64,000 nt of DNA from Streptomyces sp. NBC_00659 (GCF_036226925.1 NZ_CP109031.1:496001-560000), one strand, 5' to 3'; shown: positions 18,687-28,270, counted from the stretch's first letter. Numbers and translations: made by a program. The notes: generated by a model not told the origin, from the sequence alone.

Positions 18687-19349
18687 TCAGCTCTTGGGCA
18701 TCAGGACTGTGTCGACGATGTACACGTTGGCGTTCGCGGTTTTCACGTTGCCGCAGACCACCTTGGCGGAGTCGTTGACCGTGTAGGACTCGCCCGAACC
18801 GGAAGTCGTGATCTTCGACTTCTCCAGGGTGGTGAAGGAGCCGTTCTCCAGGTCCTTCGGCGTCAGCTTCTGGCCGACGACGTGGTAGGTGAGGATCTTC
18901 GTGAGCTGGGCCTTGTCGTTGAGGACCTTGTCCAGGGTCGCCTTCGGGATCTTGGCGAAGGCGTCGTCGGTCGGCGCGAACACGGTGATGTTCTGCGCGT
19001 TGTTGAGGGTGTCGACCAGGCCCGCCTTCTGCACCGCCGCCACCAAAGTGGAGAGCGCCGGGTTGTTGGAGGCGGCGGTGGCGACCGGGTCCTTGGCCAT
19101 GCCGTCGAAGGACCCGGCGCCGTTCTTCGGGACGGAGGAACAAGCCGGGCCGAACGGCTGGTCGATGCTGCTCGCGCTGCTGCCCGAGCCGGCCATGTCG
19201 TCACTGCCCGTTGCCGCCGAAGCCGCCGCCGTACCGGCGGAATCGGACTTGTCCGAGTCACCGCTGCCGTTGGAGCAGGCGGTCAGGGCCAGGGGCAGTA
19301 CGGCCGCCGCGGCGAGAAGGCCGGTGGTACGGCGGATACGCGTGTTCAT
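18687..19349 (-). CDS. Fasciclin-domain lipoprotein
   Basis: The 220-aa protein has a lipoprotein signal (MNTRIRRTTG, hydrophobic core, lipobox ALTAC with Cys near 26). A Ser/Gly/Asp-rich linker of about 45 residues follows, then one fasciclin (FAS1) domain from about residue 85 to the end. The domain's H1 motif is ITVFAPTDDAFAKIP, the central segment is LTKILTYHVVGQKLT and the H2 motif is NANVYIVDTVLMP. The organisation resembles mycobacterial MPT70/MPT83. It is cotranscribed after the molybdopterin oxidoreductase gene, a pairing often seen in actinobacteria. AGGAG precedes the ATG at 19349 by six bases; an ATG three bases earlier is also possible. Confidence 0.9.
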   Translation of the reverse strand: MNTRIRRTTGLLAAAAVLPLALTACSNGSGDSDKSDSAGTAAASAATGSDDMAGSGSSASSIDQPFGPACSSVPKNGAGSFDGMAKDPVATAASNNPALSTLVAAVQKAGLVDTLNNAQNITVFAPTDDAFAKIPKATLDKVLNDKAQLTKILTYHVVGQKLTPKDLENGSFTTLEKSKITTSGSGESYTVNDSAKVVCGNVKTANANVYIVDTVLMPKS

Positions 19350-19448
19350 CATGTTCTCCTGTTGGAAATGCAGCACGATGCGGCTGCGTTCGGGTTGCGC
19401 GGAAAGGTGGTTCGGAAGGACACGCGGCCTGTCATGAGGCGGGCGTGG

Positions 19449-21077
19449 CTACTCGACGGTGACGACGACGGAGTGCCGTCCGCCGGCACCGTCGGGGATG
19501 GTGCGGGTGCGTCCGGCGGTCTGTACGGCGCCGGTGCGGTCGGTCGCGCGGACGGAGAGGGTGTGGCCGCCTCGGGTGGCCTGCCAAGGCATCGACCACT
19601 GGCGCCATGTGTCGCGGGTGTCCTCCGCGGCCAGGTGGGCCTTCTGCCAGGGGCCGTCGTCGACGCGGACTTCGACCTTGTCGATGCCTCGGTGCTGGGC
19701 CCAGGCGACGCCGGCGATCATCACGGTGCCGGCCTTGGGCCGGGCGAAGGGCTTGGGGGTGTCGATACGCGATGCGGTCTTGACCGGGGCCCTGCGGGCC
19801 CAGCCGCGCTTGACCCAGTACGGGTCGTAGGAATCGAAGGTGGTGAGCTCGATGTCCTCGATCCACTTGCAGGCCGAGACGAACCCGTAGAGGCCCGGGA
19901 CGACCATCCGCGCCGGGAAACCGTGCTCGAAGGGCAGCGGTTCGCCGTTCATGCCGAGGGCGAGCATCGCGTCGCGGCCGTCCATGAGTTCCTCGACCGG
20001 GCTGCCGATCGTCATGCCGTCCACCGAACGCGCCACCAACTGGTCCCCCGGGCCACCCCGGGACGGGGGCCTCACACCGCACTCGGCCAGCAGGTCGGCC
20101 AGACGTACGCCGGTCCAGCGGGCGTTGCCCACATAGGGGCCGCCGACCTCGTTGGAGACACACGTCAAGGTGATGTCCCGCTCGATGAGCTCCCTGTGCA
20201 GCAGGTCGTCGAACGAGTACGTGGCCGGACGGCTCACCCCCTTGCCGTGGATACGCAGCCGCCAGCCGGTGGCGTCCACCTCGGGCACCACCAGCGCGGT
20301 GTCCACCCGGTAGAAGGCGCCGTTCGGGGTGAGGAAGGGGCTGACGCCGGGGACGCGCAGTCCAGCGCCTCCGGGTACCGGTTGCGCCGGTGACCGAGGG
20401 GCCGGCAGCACGACCCTCTCACGTGAGGCGACCGCGTCCCGGCCGCGCGAGGTGTTCAGTGACCGGCCGACCACGCCCACCGCGGCCGAGGCCGCCGCGG
20501 CAGACGCCGCCGCCAGGACGAACCCCCGTCGGTCCCATTCCTCGCAAGCGGGCGAGCCGTCTCCCGCTTCCTCGGTCACGGACGCGGGCGGCGCCGGTGA
20601 CCGTCTCACCGCGGTCAGGCGGCTCACCAGAACGTTCAGAAGCAGGGCCCCTGCCATGGCCCCCAGGACGGAGGGCAGCGCGTCGGTGACGCCGGCCGAG
20701 TCGGGCCGGCTGACGGCCGCCGTCGCGCCCACGACCCCGAAGAGAAGGACCCCGGCGGTTCCGACCCGCCGAAACCGCACCGCCGGCGCGCCCAGCGCCA
20801 GAGCCGAGACAGCCAGCACGACGAGGATGCCGAGCTGCAGTACGAGCTTGTCGCTGGTGCCGAAGTGGCGGATCGCCCAGTCCTTCACCGGAGCGGGTGT
20901 TGCGTCGACGGACGCGCCGCCCACCGCGATGACCGGACTGGACTGCGGACGCACCGCCGCGGCGACCAGTTCGGCCACCGCCAGTGCGGCGAACGCGGCC
21001 AGTGCCCCGCTCAGCGCACCCAGCGCCGAACGCGGCATGCCTGGCCGTACTCGCTGATCCTTCTCTTCGTCCCTCAC
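19449..21077 (-). CDS. Membrane-anchored molybdopterin-dependent oxidoreductase, sulfite-oxidase family
   Basis: The protein has about 542 aa. Its N-terminal part has several membrane helices (about residues 15-185) and then a twin-arginine-like or signal-anchor segment (DRRGFVLAAASAAAASAAVG). The Moco domain follows, with the conserved cysteine ligand in ITLTCVSNEVGG and the family segments NARWTGVRLADLLAECGV and GFPARMVVPGLYGFVSACKWIEDIEL. A C-terminal Mo-co dimerisation domain includes GVAWAQHRGIDKVEVRVDDGPWQ. I chose the GTG at 21077; the ATG at 21038 is an alternative and would remove 13 residues. It should act outside the membrane on an unknown substrate. Confidence 0.87.
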   Translation of the reverse strand: MRDEEKDQRVRPGMPRSALGALSGALAAFAALAVAELVAAAVRPQSSPVIAVGGASVDATPAPVKDWAIRHFGTSDKLVLQLGILVVLAVSALALGAPAVRFRRVGTAGVLLFGVVGATAAVSRPDSAGVTDALPSVLGAMAGALLLNVLVSRLTAVRRSPAPPASVTEEAGDGSPACEEWDRRGFVLAAASAAAASAAVGVVGRSLNTSRGRDAVASRERVVLPAPRSPAQPVPGGAGLRVPGVSPFLTPNGAFYRVDTALVVPEVDATGWRLRIHGKGVSRPATYSFDDLLHRELIERDITLTCVSNEVGGPYVGNARWTGVRLADLLAECGVRPPSRGGPGDQLVARSVDGMTIGSPVEELMDGRDAMLALGMNGEPLPFEHGFPARMVVPGLYGFVSACKWIEDIELTTFDSYDPYWVKRGWARRAPVKTASRIDTPKPFARPKAGTVMIAGVAWAQHRGIDKVEVRVDDGPWQKAHLAAEDTRDTWRQWSMPWQATRGGHTLSVRATDRTGAVQTAGRTRTIPDGAGGRHSVVVTVE

Positions 21078-21349
21078 ATGGGGAATCCGGTTCTGCCCAC
21101 CGGACGGATTGGCCCACCCACCTGATCGGATGAAAAGAGATCTCCCACCAATCCACCCCGCTTGCGGCAACGGACCAGACAGTTGCGACGCCGCCGGTCA
21201 TCACCGTCTTGCCCGCTGAGCCAGTTCCTCCGGGCGTGCCGGGTGGAGTTCGGTACCGGACACGGCGGGCTGTACCGGTGCCTTTGCAGGAGCCGCCGGT
21301 TCACAGAACGGTCAGGTCACATCATGACCGTCGCCCGGGCCTGCCGGAG

Positions 21350-22375
21350 TCAGCCAGGTGTGAGCACCATCCGGAAGCGGGCGGCTCCGGAGAGCATCTT
21401 CCGGAAAGCCTCATCGGCGTGGTCCAGCGGTACGGTCTCGGTCATCGGCCGGATGCCATGCAGGACGCTGAAGGCCATGGTGTCTTCCACGTCCTGCGAA
21501 GTGCCGGATGGATGGCCGCGGACGACACGGCCGCTGAGAAGCAGTTGGGCGGGGGCGATGCTCATGGGTGAGGGATCCGCTCCGATGACCACCAGCTCAC
21601 CTCGCGGTGTCAGGCCTTCCACGGTCGCACTGATGGCCTGGGAATTTCCGGCAGTGGCCAGCACGGTCCTCGCACCGCCGAGGGCCTGCAGCGCCTCCGC
21701 GACCGGGACGTCCGACGTGCTGTCGATGTAGTGGTGGGCGCCCAGCCGCTTGGCGAACTCCGCCTTCTCGGCGCCGCGGGCGATCCCTACGGTCTCGAAG
21801 CCAAGGGCGAATGCGTACTGGAGGCCGAGGTGACCCAGGCCGCCCAGACCAAGGACGGCGACGAGGTCTCCGGGCTCAGCGGGGCTGCGTCGCAATCCGT
21901 TGAAAGTCGTCACGCCAGCACATGCCATGGGCCCCGCGTCAGTTGCCGCGAGATCGTCAGGGATTCCGGCGAGCGCGTCGGCGGGCGCGATCATCTTCTC
22001 GCCGAAGCCTCCGTCGTAGGCCCAGCCAGGGACTTTCAGGTTTTCACAGACGATGAAGTCGCCTTGGCGGCAGCGTGTGCAGTGGCCGCAGCTACCGCCG
22101 AACCAGCCGACCGCCACTCGGTCGCCCACCTGCCACCCCCGCTCGTGCACCCCGTCGCCCAGTTCCTCGATGTGCCCGGCGATCTCGTGTCCAGGCACCT
22201 CCGGGAACGAGACACCAGGTAGACGACCCTCGACGAAACTGGCGTCGCTGTGGCAGACACCGCACGCCTCCACGGCGATTCTGACGTGTCCGGGGCCGGG
22301 CTGCGGCACCTCTCGCTCGACGATCTCGAAGGTGCCGCCCGGGGCGGTTACCTGCGCGACTCGGTAGCTGTTCAT
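21350..22375 (-). CDS. Zinc-dependent alcohol dehydrogenase (MDR family)
   Basis: The 341-aa protein has the catalytic zinc site (EACGVCHSD and PGHEIAGHI), the structural zinc cysteines (GSCGHCTRCRQGDFIVC) and the Rossmann motif VLGLGGLGHLG. These define a medium-chain alcohol dehydrogenase of the AdhP-like type. The start at 22375 lies behind GGAGGGA on the minus strand. It is monocistronic and diverges from the DUF1440-like gene. The substrate is likely an aldehyde or short alcohol, with cofactor preference unknown. Confidence 0.92.
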   Translation of the reverse strand: MNSYRVAQVTAPGGTFEIVEREVPQPGPGHVRIAVEACGVCHSDASFVEGRLPGVSFPEVPGHEIAGHIEELGDGVHERGWQVGDRVAVGWFGGSCGHCTRCRQGDFIVCENLKVPGWAYDGGFGEKMIAPADALAGIPDDLAATDAGPMACAGVTTFNGLRRSPAEPGDLVAVLGLGGLGHLGLQYAFALGFETVGIARGAEKAEFAKRLGAHHYIDSTSDVPVAEALQALGGARTVLATAGNSQAISATVEGLTPRGELVVIGADPSPMSIAPAQLLLSGRVVRGHPSGTSQDVEDTMAFSVLHGIRPMTETVPLDHADEAFRKMLSGAARFRMVLTPG

Positions 22376-22588
22376 TGGTCCCTCCGATGGACGCATGCAA
22401 GGGCCTGGTTCCAGGGCAACAGGTCTGGGGCGATTACGCGCGTCGAGTCCTGCCGCGGACGTTCTCCTCGTGCGCACACGTCCTGGCCGCCGGATACTCG
22501 ATGGGGGCTCGATGCCTCCCCGCCGCAGTCCAGACGCTGAGGAACATCGGGCTTCCTTCCCGGCCCCCACCGATGAGGAGATTGCGTC

Positions 22589-23137
22589 ATGCGCTCCCAA
22601 AGGAATCCGCTGACTCCTCTCGAGGCGGTGACGGCCGGCCTGCTGGCCGGGGCGGTGGGAACGGTGTGCCTGGATGCCGTCCATTACCTGAAGTACCGTC
22701 GCGCAGGCGGGACGGACAGCCCGCTCGCCTGGGAATTCGCACCGGTCGAGAGCTGGGAGAAGGCCCCTGATCCCGGGCAGGTGGCGAAGCGGGTGATCGA
22801 GGGCTTCACCCAGCGCCGGCTTCCTGATGATTCCGCCTGGCTCACGAGCACCATCGCTCACTGGGGCTACGGATCAGCGGTCGGCGCGGCCTACGGCATC
22901 CTGGCCGGATCACTGCCCAGACCCTCCCCCGTGTACGGCGTGCCTTTCGGTGCCGCGGTGTTCGCCGGTGACTACGTCGCCTTGCCGATCGCAGGGCTCT
23001 ACAAGCCGATCTGGCAGTACGACGCCAAGGTCCTGGCCCGGGATTTCGGTGCGCACGTCGCCTACGGCACCGGCACCGCAATCGCCTTCTGGCTGCTCAG
23101 CCGACTCGGCACCGGCATCGTCGGCCGGAGACCGTAA
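22589..23137 (+). CDS. Small integral membrane protein, DUF1440-like
   Basis: The 182-aa protein has membrane segments near residues 12-32, 92-108, 118-138 and 155-172. The first contains GLLAGAVGTVCLDAVHYLKYRR; later HWGYGSAVGAAYGILAG and VFAGDYVALPIAGLYKPIWQYD. This resembles the DUF1440 family in layout. ATG at 22589 is preceded by GAGGAG. Its role is unknown. Confidence 0.7.
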   Translation: MRSQRNPLTPLEAVTAGLLAGAVGTVCLDAVHYLKYRRAGGTDSPLAWEFAPVESWEKAPDPGQVAKRVIEGFTQRRLPDDSAWLTSTIAHWGYGSAVGAAYGILAGSLPRPSPVYGVPFGAAVFAGDYVALPIAGLYKPIWQYDAKVLARDFGAHVAYGTGTAIAFWLLSRLGTGIVGRRP

Positions 23138-23277
23138 GCCGCGTGCCGGCCACGGGCCGATGCCCATGCGCGTCACGGCTCCCTGCCGATGGGTGCGCGG
23201 TTCCTCCTGGGCCGCCGTCCAAGCATCGTGAGCCCACTGATCACGCCCATCTTGTACGAGCGCAGGAAGTATCAGTC

Positions 23278-23895
23278 ATGGACATGAAACTCGAAGTCGT
23301 GGTGGTGCCGGTGTCCGACGTCGACCGGGCCAAGAGCTTCTACACGCGATTGGGCTGGAGGCTGGACGCGGACATCGCCCCGGACGAGAACTTCCGGGTG
23401 GTGCAGATGACGCCGCCGGGCTCGCCGGCGTCGGTCATCTTCGGCACCTCGGTCACGTCCCAGACGCCGGGCTCGGCTCAGGGCCTGCAACTGATCGTGG
23501 ACGACATCAACGCCGCACACGACGAGCTGAAACGGCTCGGCGCCGAGCCGAGCGAGGTGTTCCACGACGCCGGCGGGGTCTTCCACCACGCCGGAACAGA
23601 CGCCCGGCTGCCGGGGCCGGATCCGCAGCGCACGAGCTACGGCTCGTTCCTGTCCTTCGGTGACCCGGACGGCAACGGCTGGATCCTGCAGGAGATCACC
23701 ACCCGGCTCCCGGGACGCCTTGACCCCGCGACCACGACGTTCGCCTCCGCGGAGGACCTGGCGAGCGCGCTGCGCCGCGCCGCGGCCGCGCACGGGGAGC
23801 ATGAGGCACGCATCGGCGCGGAGGACCCGAACTGGCCGGACTGGTACGCCGAGTACATGGTGCGCGAGCAGGCCGGGACCGAACTGCCGTCGTGA
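23278..23895 (+). CDS. VOC family protein (glyoxalase/bleomycin-resistance fold)
   Basis: The 205-aa protein has one VOC module of two beta-alpha-beta-beta-beta units. The first unit is LEVVVVPVSDVDRAKSFYTRLGWRLDADI, and the second ends FLSFGDPDGNGWILQEIT, the usual metal-binding glutamate strand. A C-terminal extension of about 50 residues (SAEDLASALRRAAAAHGEHEARIG...WPDWYAEYMV) is seen in related Streptomyces proteins. The ATG at 23278 follows AGGAAG. The molecule bound or modified is unknown. Confidence 0.85.
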   Translation: MDMKLEVVVVPVSDVDRAKSFYTRLGWRLDADIAPDENFRVVQMTPPGSPASVIFGTSVTSQTPGSAQGLQLIVDDINAAHDELKRLGAEPSEVFHDAGGVFHHAGTDARLPGPDPQRTSYGSFLSFGDPDGNGWILQEITTRLPGRLDPATTTFASAEDLASALRRAAAAHGEHEARIGAEDPNWPDWYAEYMVREQAGTELPS

Positions 23896-24197
23896 CCGCA
23901 TCGTCCTGTTGAGAACTCCTGTGACAGCCGGCGTGGGGCTGGATCGATCGCTGTCCGGTACCGGTCCCGGACACGGTCACACACGTGCAGGCCAGGAACC
24001 TGCTGGTGCGCAGTGCTGGGCGCAGGTGCATTCTGAAAGGTGAGCGTTCCGGTCAGTGAGCCTGCCCAGCAGGCCCTTACGTGGCCTCGGCAGGGCCGGG
24101 TCTGCGAACCAGCGTCGACGAAGCGAGCCAGGCACCCGCGAGGTGCGTACCGATGGCCGCCGGCAGACAACGGTCATCTCGAACCAGGGAGCAGGTC
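23896..24197. other. Intergenic region, nothing recognised
   Basis: About 300 bp between the VOC and SRPBCC genes. I see no supported gene, hairpin or repeat in it. Confidence 0.5.
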
Positions 24198-24620
24198 ATG
24201 CCATCCCTACACTTCCACGTGGATTCCTCGATGAGCCCGGGGGAGGTGATGGGCGTGCTGACGAACTTCAGCCCCTCCCGTGTCGAGGAGTGGCCCTCCA
24301 TCGATGCCGAGCACTTCCAGGTCCACGAGCGGGGCGATACCTGGGCGGAGGTGACCGAGGGGAACGAAAAGTCGTGGGAGCGTGCACGCTACGAATGGGA
24401 CCCCTCGGCGAACAGGGTCACGGTCACCACTCGGGACTCGGTGCCCTTCGGCTCGGGGGGATGGCAGTTCCAGATGACCCCCACGGATCACGGGACCCGC
24501 GTCGACGTCAGACTCGAACGGCACCCCGACTCGTTCACATCAAAGATGAAGTCCTCGATCATTCCCTTCGCCGGTCCGGTGTTCCGCAAGTCCTTCAAGG
24601 AACCCCTGCACACCGTGTAG
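24198..24620 (+). CDS. SRPBCC family protein (polyketide cyclase/START-like fold)
   Basis: The 140-aa protein fits the SRPBCC fold: SLHFHVDSSMSPGEVMGVLTNFSPSRVEEWPSID at the start, then strands WAEVTEG, ARYEWDPSANRVTVTTRD and WQFQMTPTDHGTRVDVRLER, and a C-terminal helix. The ATG at 24198 follows AGGGAGCAGGT. The ligand is unknown. It is followed by a GOLPH3-like gene 80 bp downstream. Confidence 0.78.
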   Translation: MPSLHFHVDSSMSPGEVMGVLTNFSPSRVEEWPSIDAEHFQVHERGDTWAEVTEGNEKSWERARYEWDPSANRVTVTTRDSVPFGSGGWQFQMTPTDHGTRVDVRLERHPDSFTSKMKSSIIPFAGPVFRKSFKEPLHTV

Positions 24621-24701
24621 TCGCGTGGAGGCCGCCGACGACCGTCTCGTAGGCGAGGACGGGCCTGCCGGAGCGGGCCCCTCCTCCGAGGGGAGCCGTT
24701 C

Positions 24702-25301
24702 ATGACCACGGCGAAAGATCTGTTCATCATCGCCTTGGACCTGAAGCATCCCGTGGGGCAGGGTGACCTGTCCCTCGCACTCGCGGGTGCCGAGCTGATC
24801 GATCTCATCGGTGCAGGGGCGGTCGCTGTGGACGGCGACCGGATCGTGCCGGCTGGACCGCCGCCGCCGGGCGATCGATTCCTGGGCGAGGCTGCGGCAG
24901 CTCTCACTCAGGAGGCCCCCCACGAGCGGATCGCGGACTGGCTGTGGCGCCGGGGCCGAGACCTCGCGGCCGCATACCAGGCCGACCTGGAGCAGAACGG
25001 TGAGCTGAAGCCACAGCGAAGCAGCCGGTTGTCCTTCGGCCCGGAAAGCCTGGAACCGGTCGATACGCCCGCGCGCCGCCGGGCAGCCGACCGCTGGAAA
25101 GAGAAGGAACCCGTCCTGACCGCCCTCGCCGCAGTCCTGGGCACCGACGACGAAGGATCCGACGACGAGACCGACCTCGATGACGAGGCCGTGACGATGG
25201 TGGTGGCCGCCGTCCACGACGCGGTGATGGAGCTGGAGGCCGTACGCCAGCGGCGAACCATCGAGAACGCGGCCTTCGCCAACCTCTGGCGCGGACCGTG
25301 A
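24702..25301 (+). CDS. GOLPH3/VPS74-like (GPP34) family protein
   Basis: The 199-aa protein starts TTAKDLFIIALDL and continues GDLSLALAGAELIDLIGAGAVAVDGDRIV, the usual opening of bacterial GPP34 proteins. Further helices include PHERIADWLWRRGRDLAAAYQADLE and a C-terminal AVTMVVAAVHDAVMELEAVRQRR. Eukaryotic relatives bind phosphoinositides at the Golgi; the bacterial role is unknown. The ATG at 24702 is preceded by a purine-rich stretch (GAGGGGAG). Confidence 0.8.
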   Translation: MTTAKDLFIIALDLKHPVGQGDLSLALAGAELIDLIGAGAVAVDGDRIVPAGPPPPGDRFLGEAAAALTQEAPHERIADWLWRRGRDLAAAYQADLEQNGELKPQRSSRLSFGPESLEPVDTPARRRAADRWKEKEPVLTALAAVLGTDDEGSDDETDLDDEAVTMVVAAVHDAVMELEAVRQRRTIENAAFANLWRGP

Positions 25302-25352
25302 GCCGGGCCTGCTCTCCGGAGCGTGATCGAGTCCGATGGCGACGGCGAGCGG

Positions 25353-26405
25353 TCAGCCCCCGGACGGGGCGACGCAGGCGAACAGGCGCAGGGGTCTCAT
25401 GCCGTGGCGGGTCTTCATGGGCGCGTTGCTGCGGCCGCCCTCCACCCAGCGCTTGCGCCATTCGATGGCCATACGGATCTCCGTGGCCCACAGAAGGTAG
25501 TTGGGGCTGAACCCGTCGAGGGTGGCGTGGCTGGTGCCGCCCGCCCACATGTGCAGGCGCTCCTCGTCGAGGAGGACGACCGCGGCGGCCAGAGTCTGCT
25601 CGCCTCGGTCGACGCGGACCACACGGGCGTTGTCGCCCAGAGCCAGGACGAAATCGGTGAAGGCGCTCTCGGGATACATGTCGGCGCTGCCGTACTTCGC
25701 TGCCGTGCGGCGGGTGAGGTCGCCCACCGTGCGGAGGAAGTCGGGGCGCGGTGCCTCGACGGCTGTGCTGACACCCGCGTCCGCCGCGCGCCGCAGATAC
25801 TGGCGGATCGTGCGCCGGGTGCGGGCTCCGAGGGTGGCGAGATAGGAGTCGTACGAGTCGAAGGAGTCCCCCGCCGCACTGTGCAGCGGGAGTTGGTACC
25901 GGGTGACGATCGGTGCCACCTGCCACCCCTTGTCCCGCGCGACGTCGAGGACCGGGTCGCCCTCGGGGACACTCACGAGTCCCGCGGTCCGGGCACCGTC
26001 GGCGGCCGCCAGGTCCCGTAGAGCGTCCAGCACGGCTCCGAGAACGCGCGGCCGTTGTCCGGGGCCGGTCGCGCGTACGGGCACCCGGGTGTCGTAGCAG
26101 TACCAGTTGTGCCCGAGGAGCGCCGGGCCGTCCGCCCCCTCGATGCCGGCAGCGCTCAGGAAGCCGTACGGGTCACCCTGCTTCTGGAGATAGCACGGCA
26201 GCACGGCAAGGGTGCGGCCCGCTTCGGTCACCGTCACATAGCGGGCCGCGAGGAACGGGCTCAACGGGCTTGTCTCATAGGCGCGCAGATACGCGCGGGT
26301 GTAGTGGACGGGCGCGATGCTCCCCGTGGCCACCTGTTCCCACTGGACGATGTCGACATCATCGATGCGGTCGGTGACATCGACCGTGATCCGCCGCGTG
26401 CTCAA
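25353..26405 (-). CDS. GNAT/FemAB-like acyl- or aminoacyl-transferase in the peptide cluster
   Basis: The 350-aa protein has the double-GNAT, FemAB-like architecture: SPLSPFLAARYVTVTEAGRTLAVLPCYLQ in the first half, and LATLGARTRRTIRQYLRRA followed by AAVVLLDEERLHMWAGGTSHATLDGFSPNYLLWATEIRMAIEW in the second. Proteins of this type transfer amino acids from tRNA, or acyl groups, to peptides or cell-wall precursors. The start is TTG at 26405, overlapping the stop of the upstream M28 gene (TTGA), with GAGAGGA six bases before it. It is the last gene of the leftward operon that begins with the 57-aa peptide or further upstream. Confidence 0.75.
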   Translation of the reverse strand: MSTRRITVDVTDRIDDVDIVQWEQVATGSIAPVHYTRAYLRAYETSPLSPFLAARYVTVTEAGRTLAVLPCYLQKQGDPYGFLSAAGIEGADGPALLGHNWYCYDTRVPVRATGPGQRPRVLGAVLDALRDLAAADGARTAGLVSVPEGDPVLDVARDKGWQVAPIVTRYQLPLHSAAGDSFDSYDSYLATLGARTRRTIRQYLRRAADAGVSTAVEAPRPDFLRTVGDLTRRTAAKYGSADMYPESAFTDFVLALGDNARVVRVDRGEQTLAAAVVLLDEERLHMWAGGTSHATLDGFSPNYLLWATEIRMAIEWRKRWVEGGRSNAPMKTRHGMRPLRLFACVAPSGG

Positions 26406-28270
26406 CTCGGTTCCTCTCCCTCTGCCCCGTCTCCGTCCTTCTCCTTCACCCAGCCCGCTGCGGCCATCGCGGCCAGGAATCGTTCGCCGAAGCCCGGCTC
26501 CCAGCGGATTCCCGCGTCGAGCTGGGCGGTTCGGACCACGCCCGCCGAACCGGACACTCCGTCGACGCTCTGCGCCAGGGCCATCGCGGAGGCGTAGAAC
26601 CGGCCCCGGTCGTCGGCGAGCCGGCGCTGGAACCACTGCCGGTCGGTCTCGTCCACGGCTCCCATCAGGGCACGGAGGTTGAAGGGGCCCGGCCATGACC
26701 TGTGCAGGCTCGGGCCCCCACGGGCTGCCGCGGGAACCTCGTCCCAGGCCTTCGACAGGGTGTGGTGCAGATCGGCCATGAGGTCCGCCTGCCGTTCGAG
26801 GACGTCGCGGCCGGCGCCCAGCGGCCGCAGGGTGTCCAGCGCGTCCCGCCCGTACCGCCAACGGCGGCTCAGCAGACCGGGGGCGAGCGGGTCGTCGTCG
26901 GGCGGCAGGCAGGCGGTCATCCGGCGTGCCGTCCAGCGGGTGAGGACGTGGGCGAGCCGGTCGGCTTCCTGGGCACCGGCCGTCGCGGCGACGGCGGCAG
27001 CGGACGCGGCGATCGCGGCGGACCGGCGCAGTTCCTGCGGGTCGACCTTGTCGAGGGTGTCGGCGCCGGAGTGGTTGAACCGGTCGGGCCAGTGGCCCAG
27101 TTGGACGGCGGGACAGCCGATGGCGCGGTCGGCGAGGACCGCGTGGTCGGAGGCGCCGACGAACGGGGTCGTACGCCACGCCCAGACGTCACAGCCGACG
27201 GCCCCGCTGTAGGAGTGCGCGGCCGGTGGCAGGGCCCGGACACAGGCCTCGACCAGGGCGTTCGCGAAGTGGGGCAGGTACTCCGGGCTGTGTTCGACGA
27301 TCAGCGGGCCCCCGCAGCGCCGCTGGTCCTGGCCCACCATGTCGAGATCGACCGCCATCATAGGCAGTGGTCCCCGGCCCTCCTCCACGAGCCGGTGGAC
27401 GTAGGCGGCGAGCCCCACGAACTCGGGTGCCCAGAGGAACCGGACGGGACGGCGCAGGCGTCGGGCCGCCAGGACCCGCCCGGCCGCGAGGGCGGCCGCG
27501 ACTCCGGAGGCGTTGTCGTTGGCGCCGGGTGCGGGGTGGCACAGGTGGGCGGTGATCAGGCAGGCGTCGGGCAACGGCGGCGCGGATCCGGATCCGGCCG
27601 GGGTACGGGCGACGACCACCGGCATCCGCGCGGGGGCGGTGTCGACGTCGACGTCCACGCGGGCACGTTCGCCCCGGTGGTAGGCACGCAGGAGCGCGTC
27701 CATCTGACCGGGCACCACGCTGAACCCGAACAGGGCGCTGCCGCCCGGCAGTTCGACGCGGCCTGCCCCGTCCGCCCGGTCGGAGCCGGTTCTCACGCAG
27801 AAACCGCCCGCCCGCTCGACCCGCATCCGGGCGAACAGCTTCCCGTCGAGGCCCGCCACGGACGGAACCAGGACCACGGCGCCCGGCGGCCACCGGTCGT
27901 CCTGCGCGTGCACGAGGGGGGCTTCACCGCGTGCGGCGGCCGAGTGGGCGGCGAGGGTGTACGGCTGGGTCGGATAGTCGACCAGTGCGGTCCGGCCGGG
28001 AAGCGACAGTCGCGCGGAGCGAGGGGTCCACGAGGAGGGCGCGGTGAATGTCCACCACGAGGTACGGCCGTCGGCGGGGAAGTTCAGGATCTCCACCCCG
28101 GCAAGCCCGGCGCGTTCGGCCTCGCCCGCCACGAAGTCGGCCGCGGCGGCGATGCCCCTCGACCCCTGGTAGCGGTCCCATTCGGTGAGCCGGGCGACCC
28201 AGCACATCGCCTCGTCGGCGTCGATGCCGTGATGGATCCCGGCGACGAGGTCGGTGAGACTACCCGGCAT
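26402..28270 (-). CDS. M28-family aminopeptidase-like protein (DUF4910-like)
   Basis: The 622-aa protein carries an M28-type zinc site: ITAHLCHPAPGANDNASG supplies the first His and bridging Asp, APEFVGL the acidic residues, DLDMVGQD an Asp and FNHSGADTLDKVD the last His. An N-terminal part (about 1-230) with a protease-associated-like insertion precedes the catalytic core, and about 200 helical residues follow it. It lacks a signal peptide, so it probably works in the cytoplasm, for example trimming a modified peptide. Its start overlaps the upstream fusion gene by 11 bp and its stop overlaps the GNAT start. Confidence 0.78.
   Translation of the reverse strand: MPGSLTDLVAGIHHGIDADEAMCWVARLTEWDRYQGSRGIAAAADFVAGEAERAGLAGVEILNFPADGRTSWWTFTAPSSWTPRSARLSLPGRTALVDYPTQPYTLAAHSAAARGEAPLVHAQDDRWPPGAVVLVPSVAGLDGKLFARMRVERAGGFCVRTGSDRADGAGRVELPGGSALFGFSVVPGQMDALLRAYHRGERARVDVDVDTAPARMPVVVARTPAGSGSAPPLPDACLITAHLCHPAPGANDNASGVAAALAAGRVLAARRLRRPVRFLWAPEFVGLAAYVHRLVEEGRGPLPMMAVDLDMVGQDQRRCGGPLIVEHSPEYLPHFANALVEACVRALPPAAHSYSGAVGCDVWAWRTTPFVGASDHAVLADRAIGCPAVQLGHWPDRFNHSGADTLDKVDPQELRRSAAIAASAAAVAATAGAQEADRLAHVLTRWTARRMTACLPPDDDPLAPGLLSRRWRYGRDALDTLRPLGAGRDVLERQADLMADLHHTLSKAWDEVPAAARGGPSLHRSWPGPFNLRALMGAVDETDRQWFQRRLADDRGRFYASAMALAQSVDGVSGSAGVVRTAQLDAGIRWEPGFGERFLAAMAAAGWVKEKDGDGAEGEEPS

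Noticed and set aside
13983..20393. A very long open frame on the plus strand opposite the GH87 and molybdopterin genes
   Set aside because: The real genes on the minus strand have recognised domains and ribosome binding sites. This frame is the usual GC-rich antisense shadow with no recognisable protein pattern.
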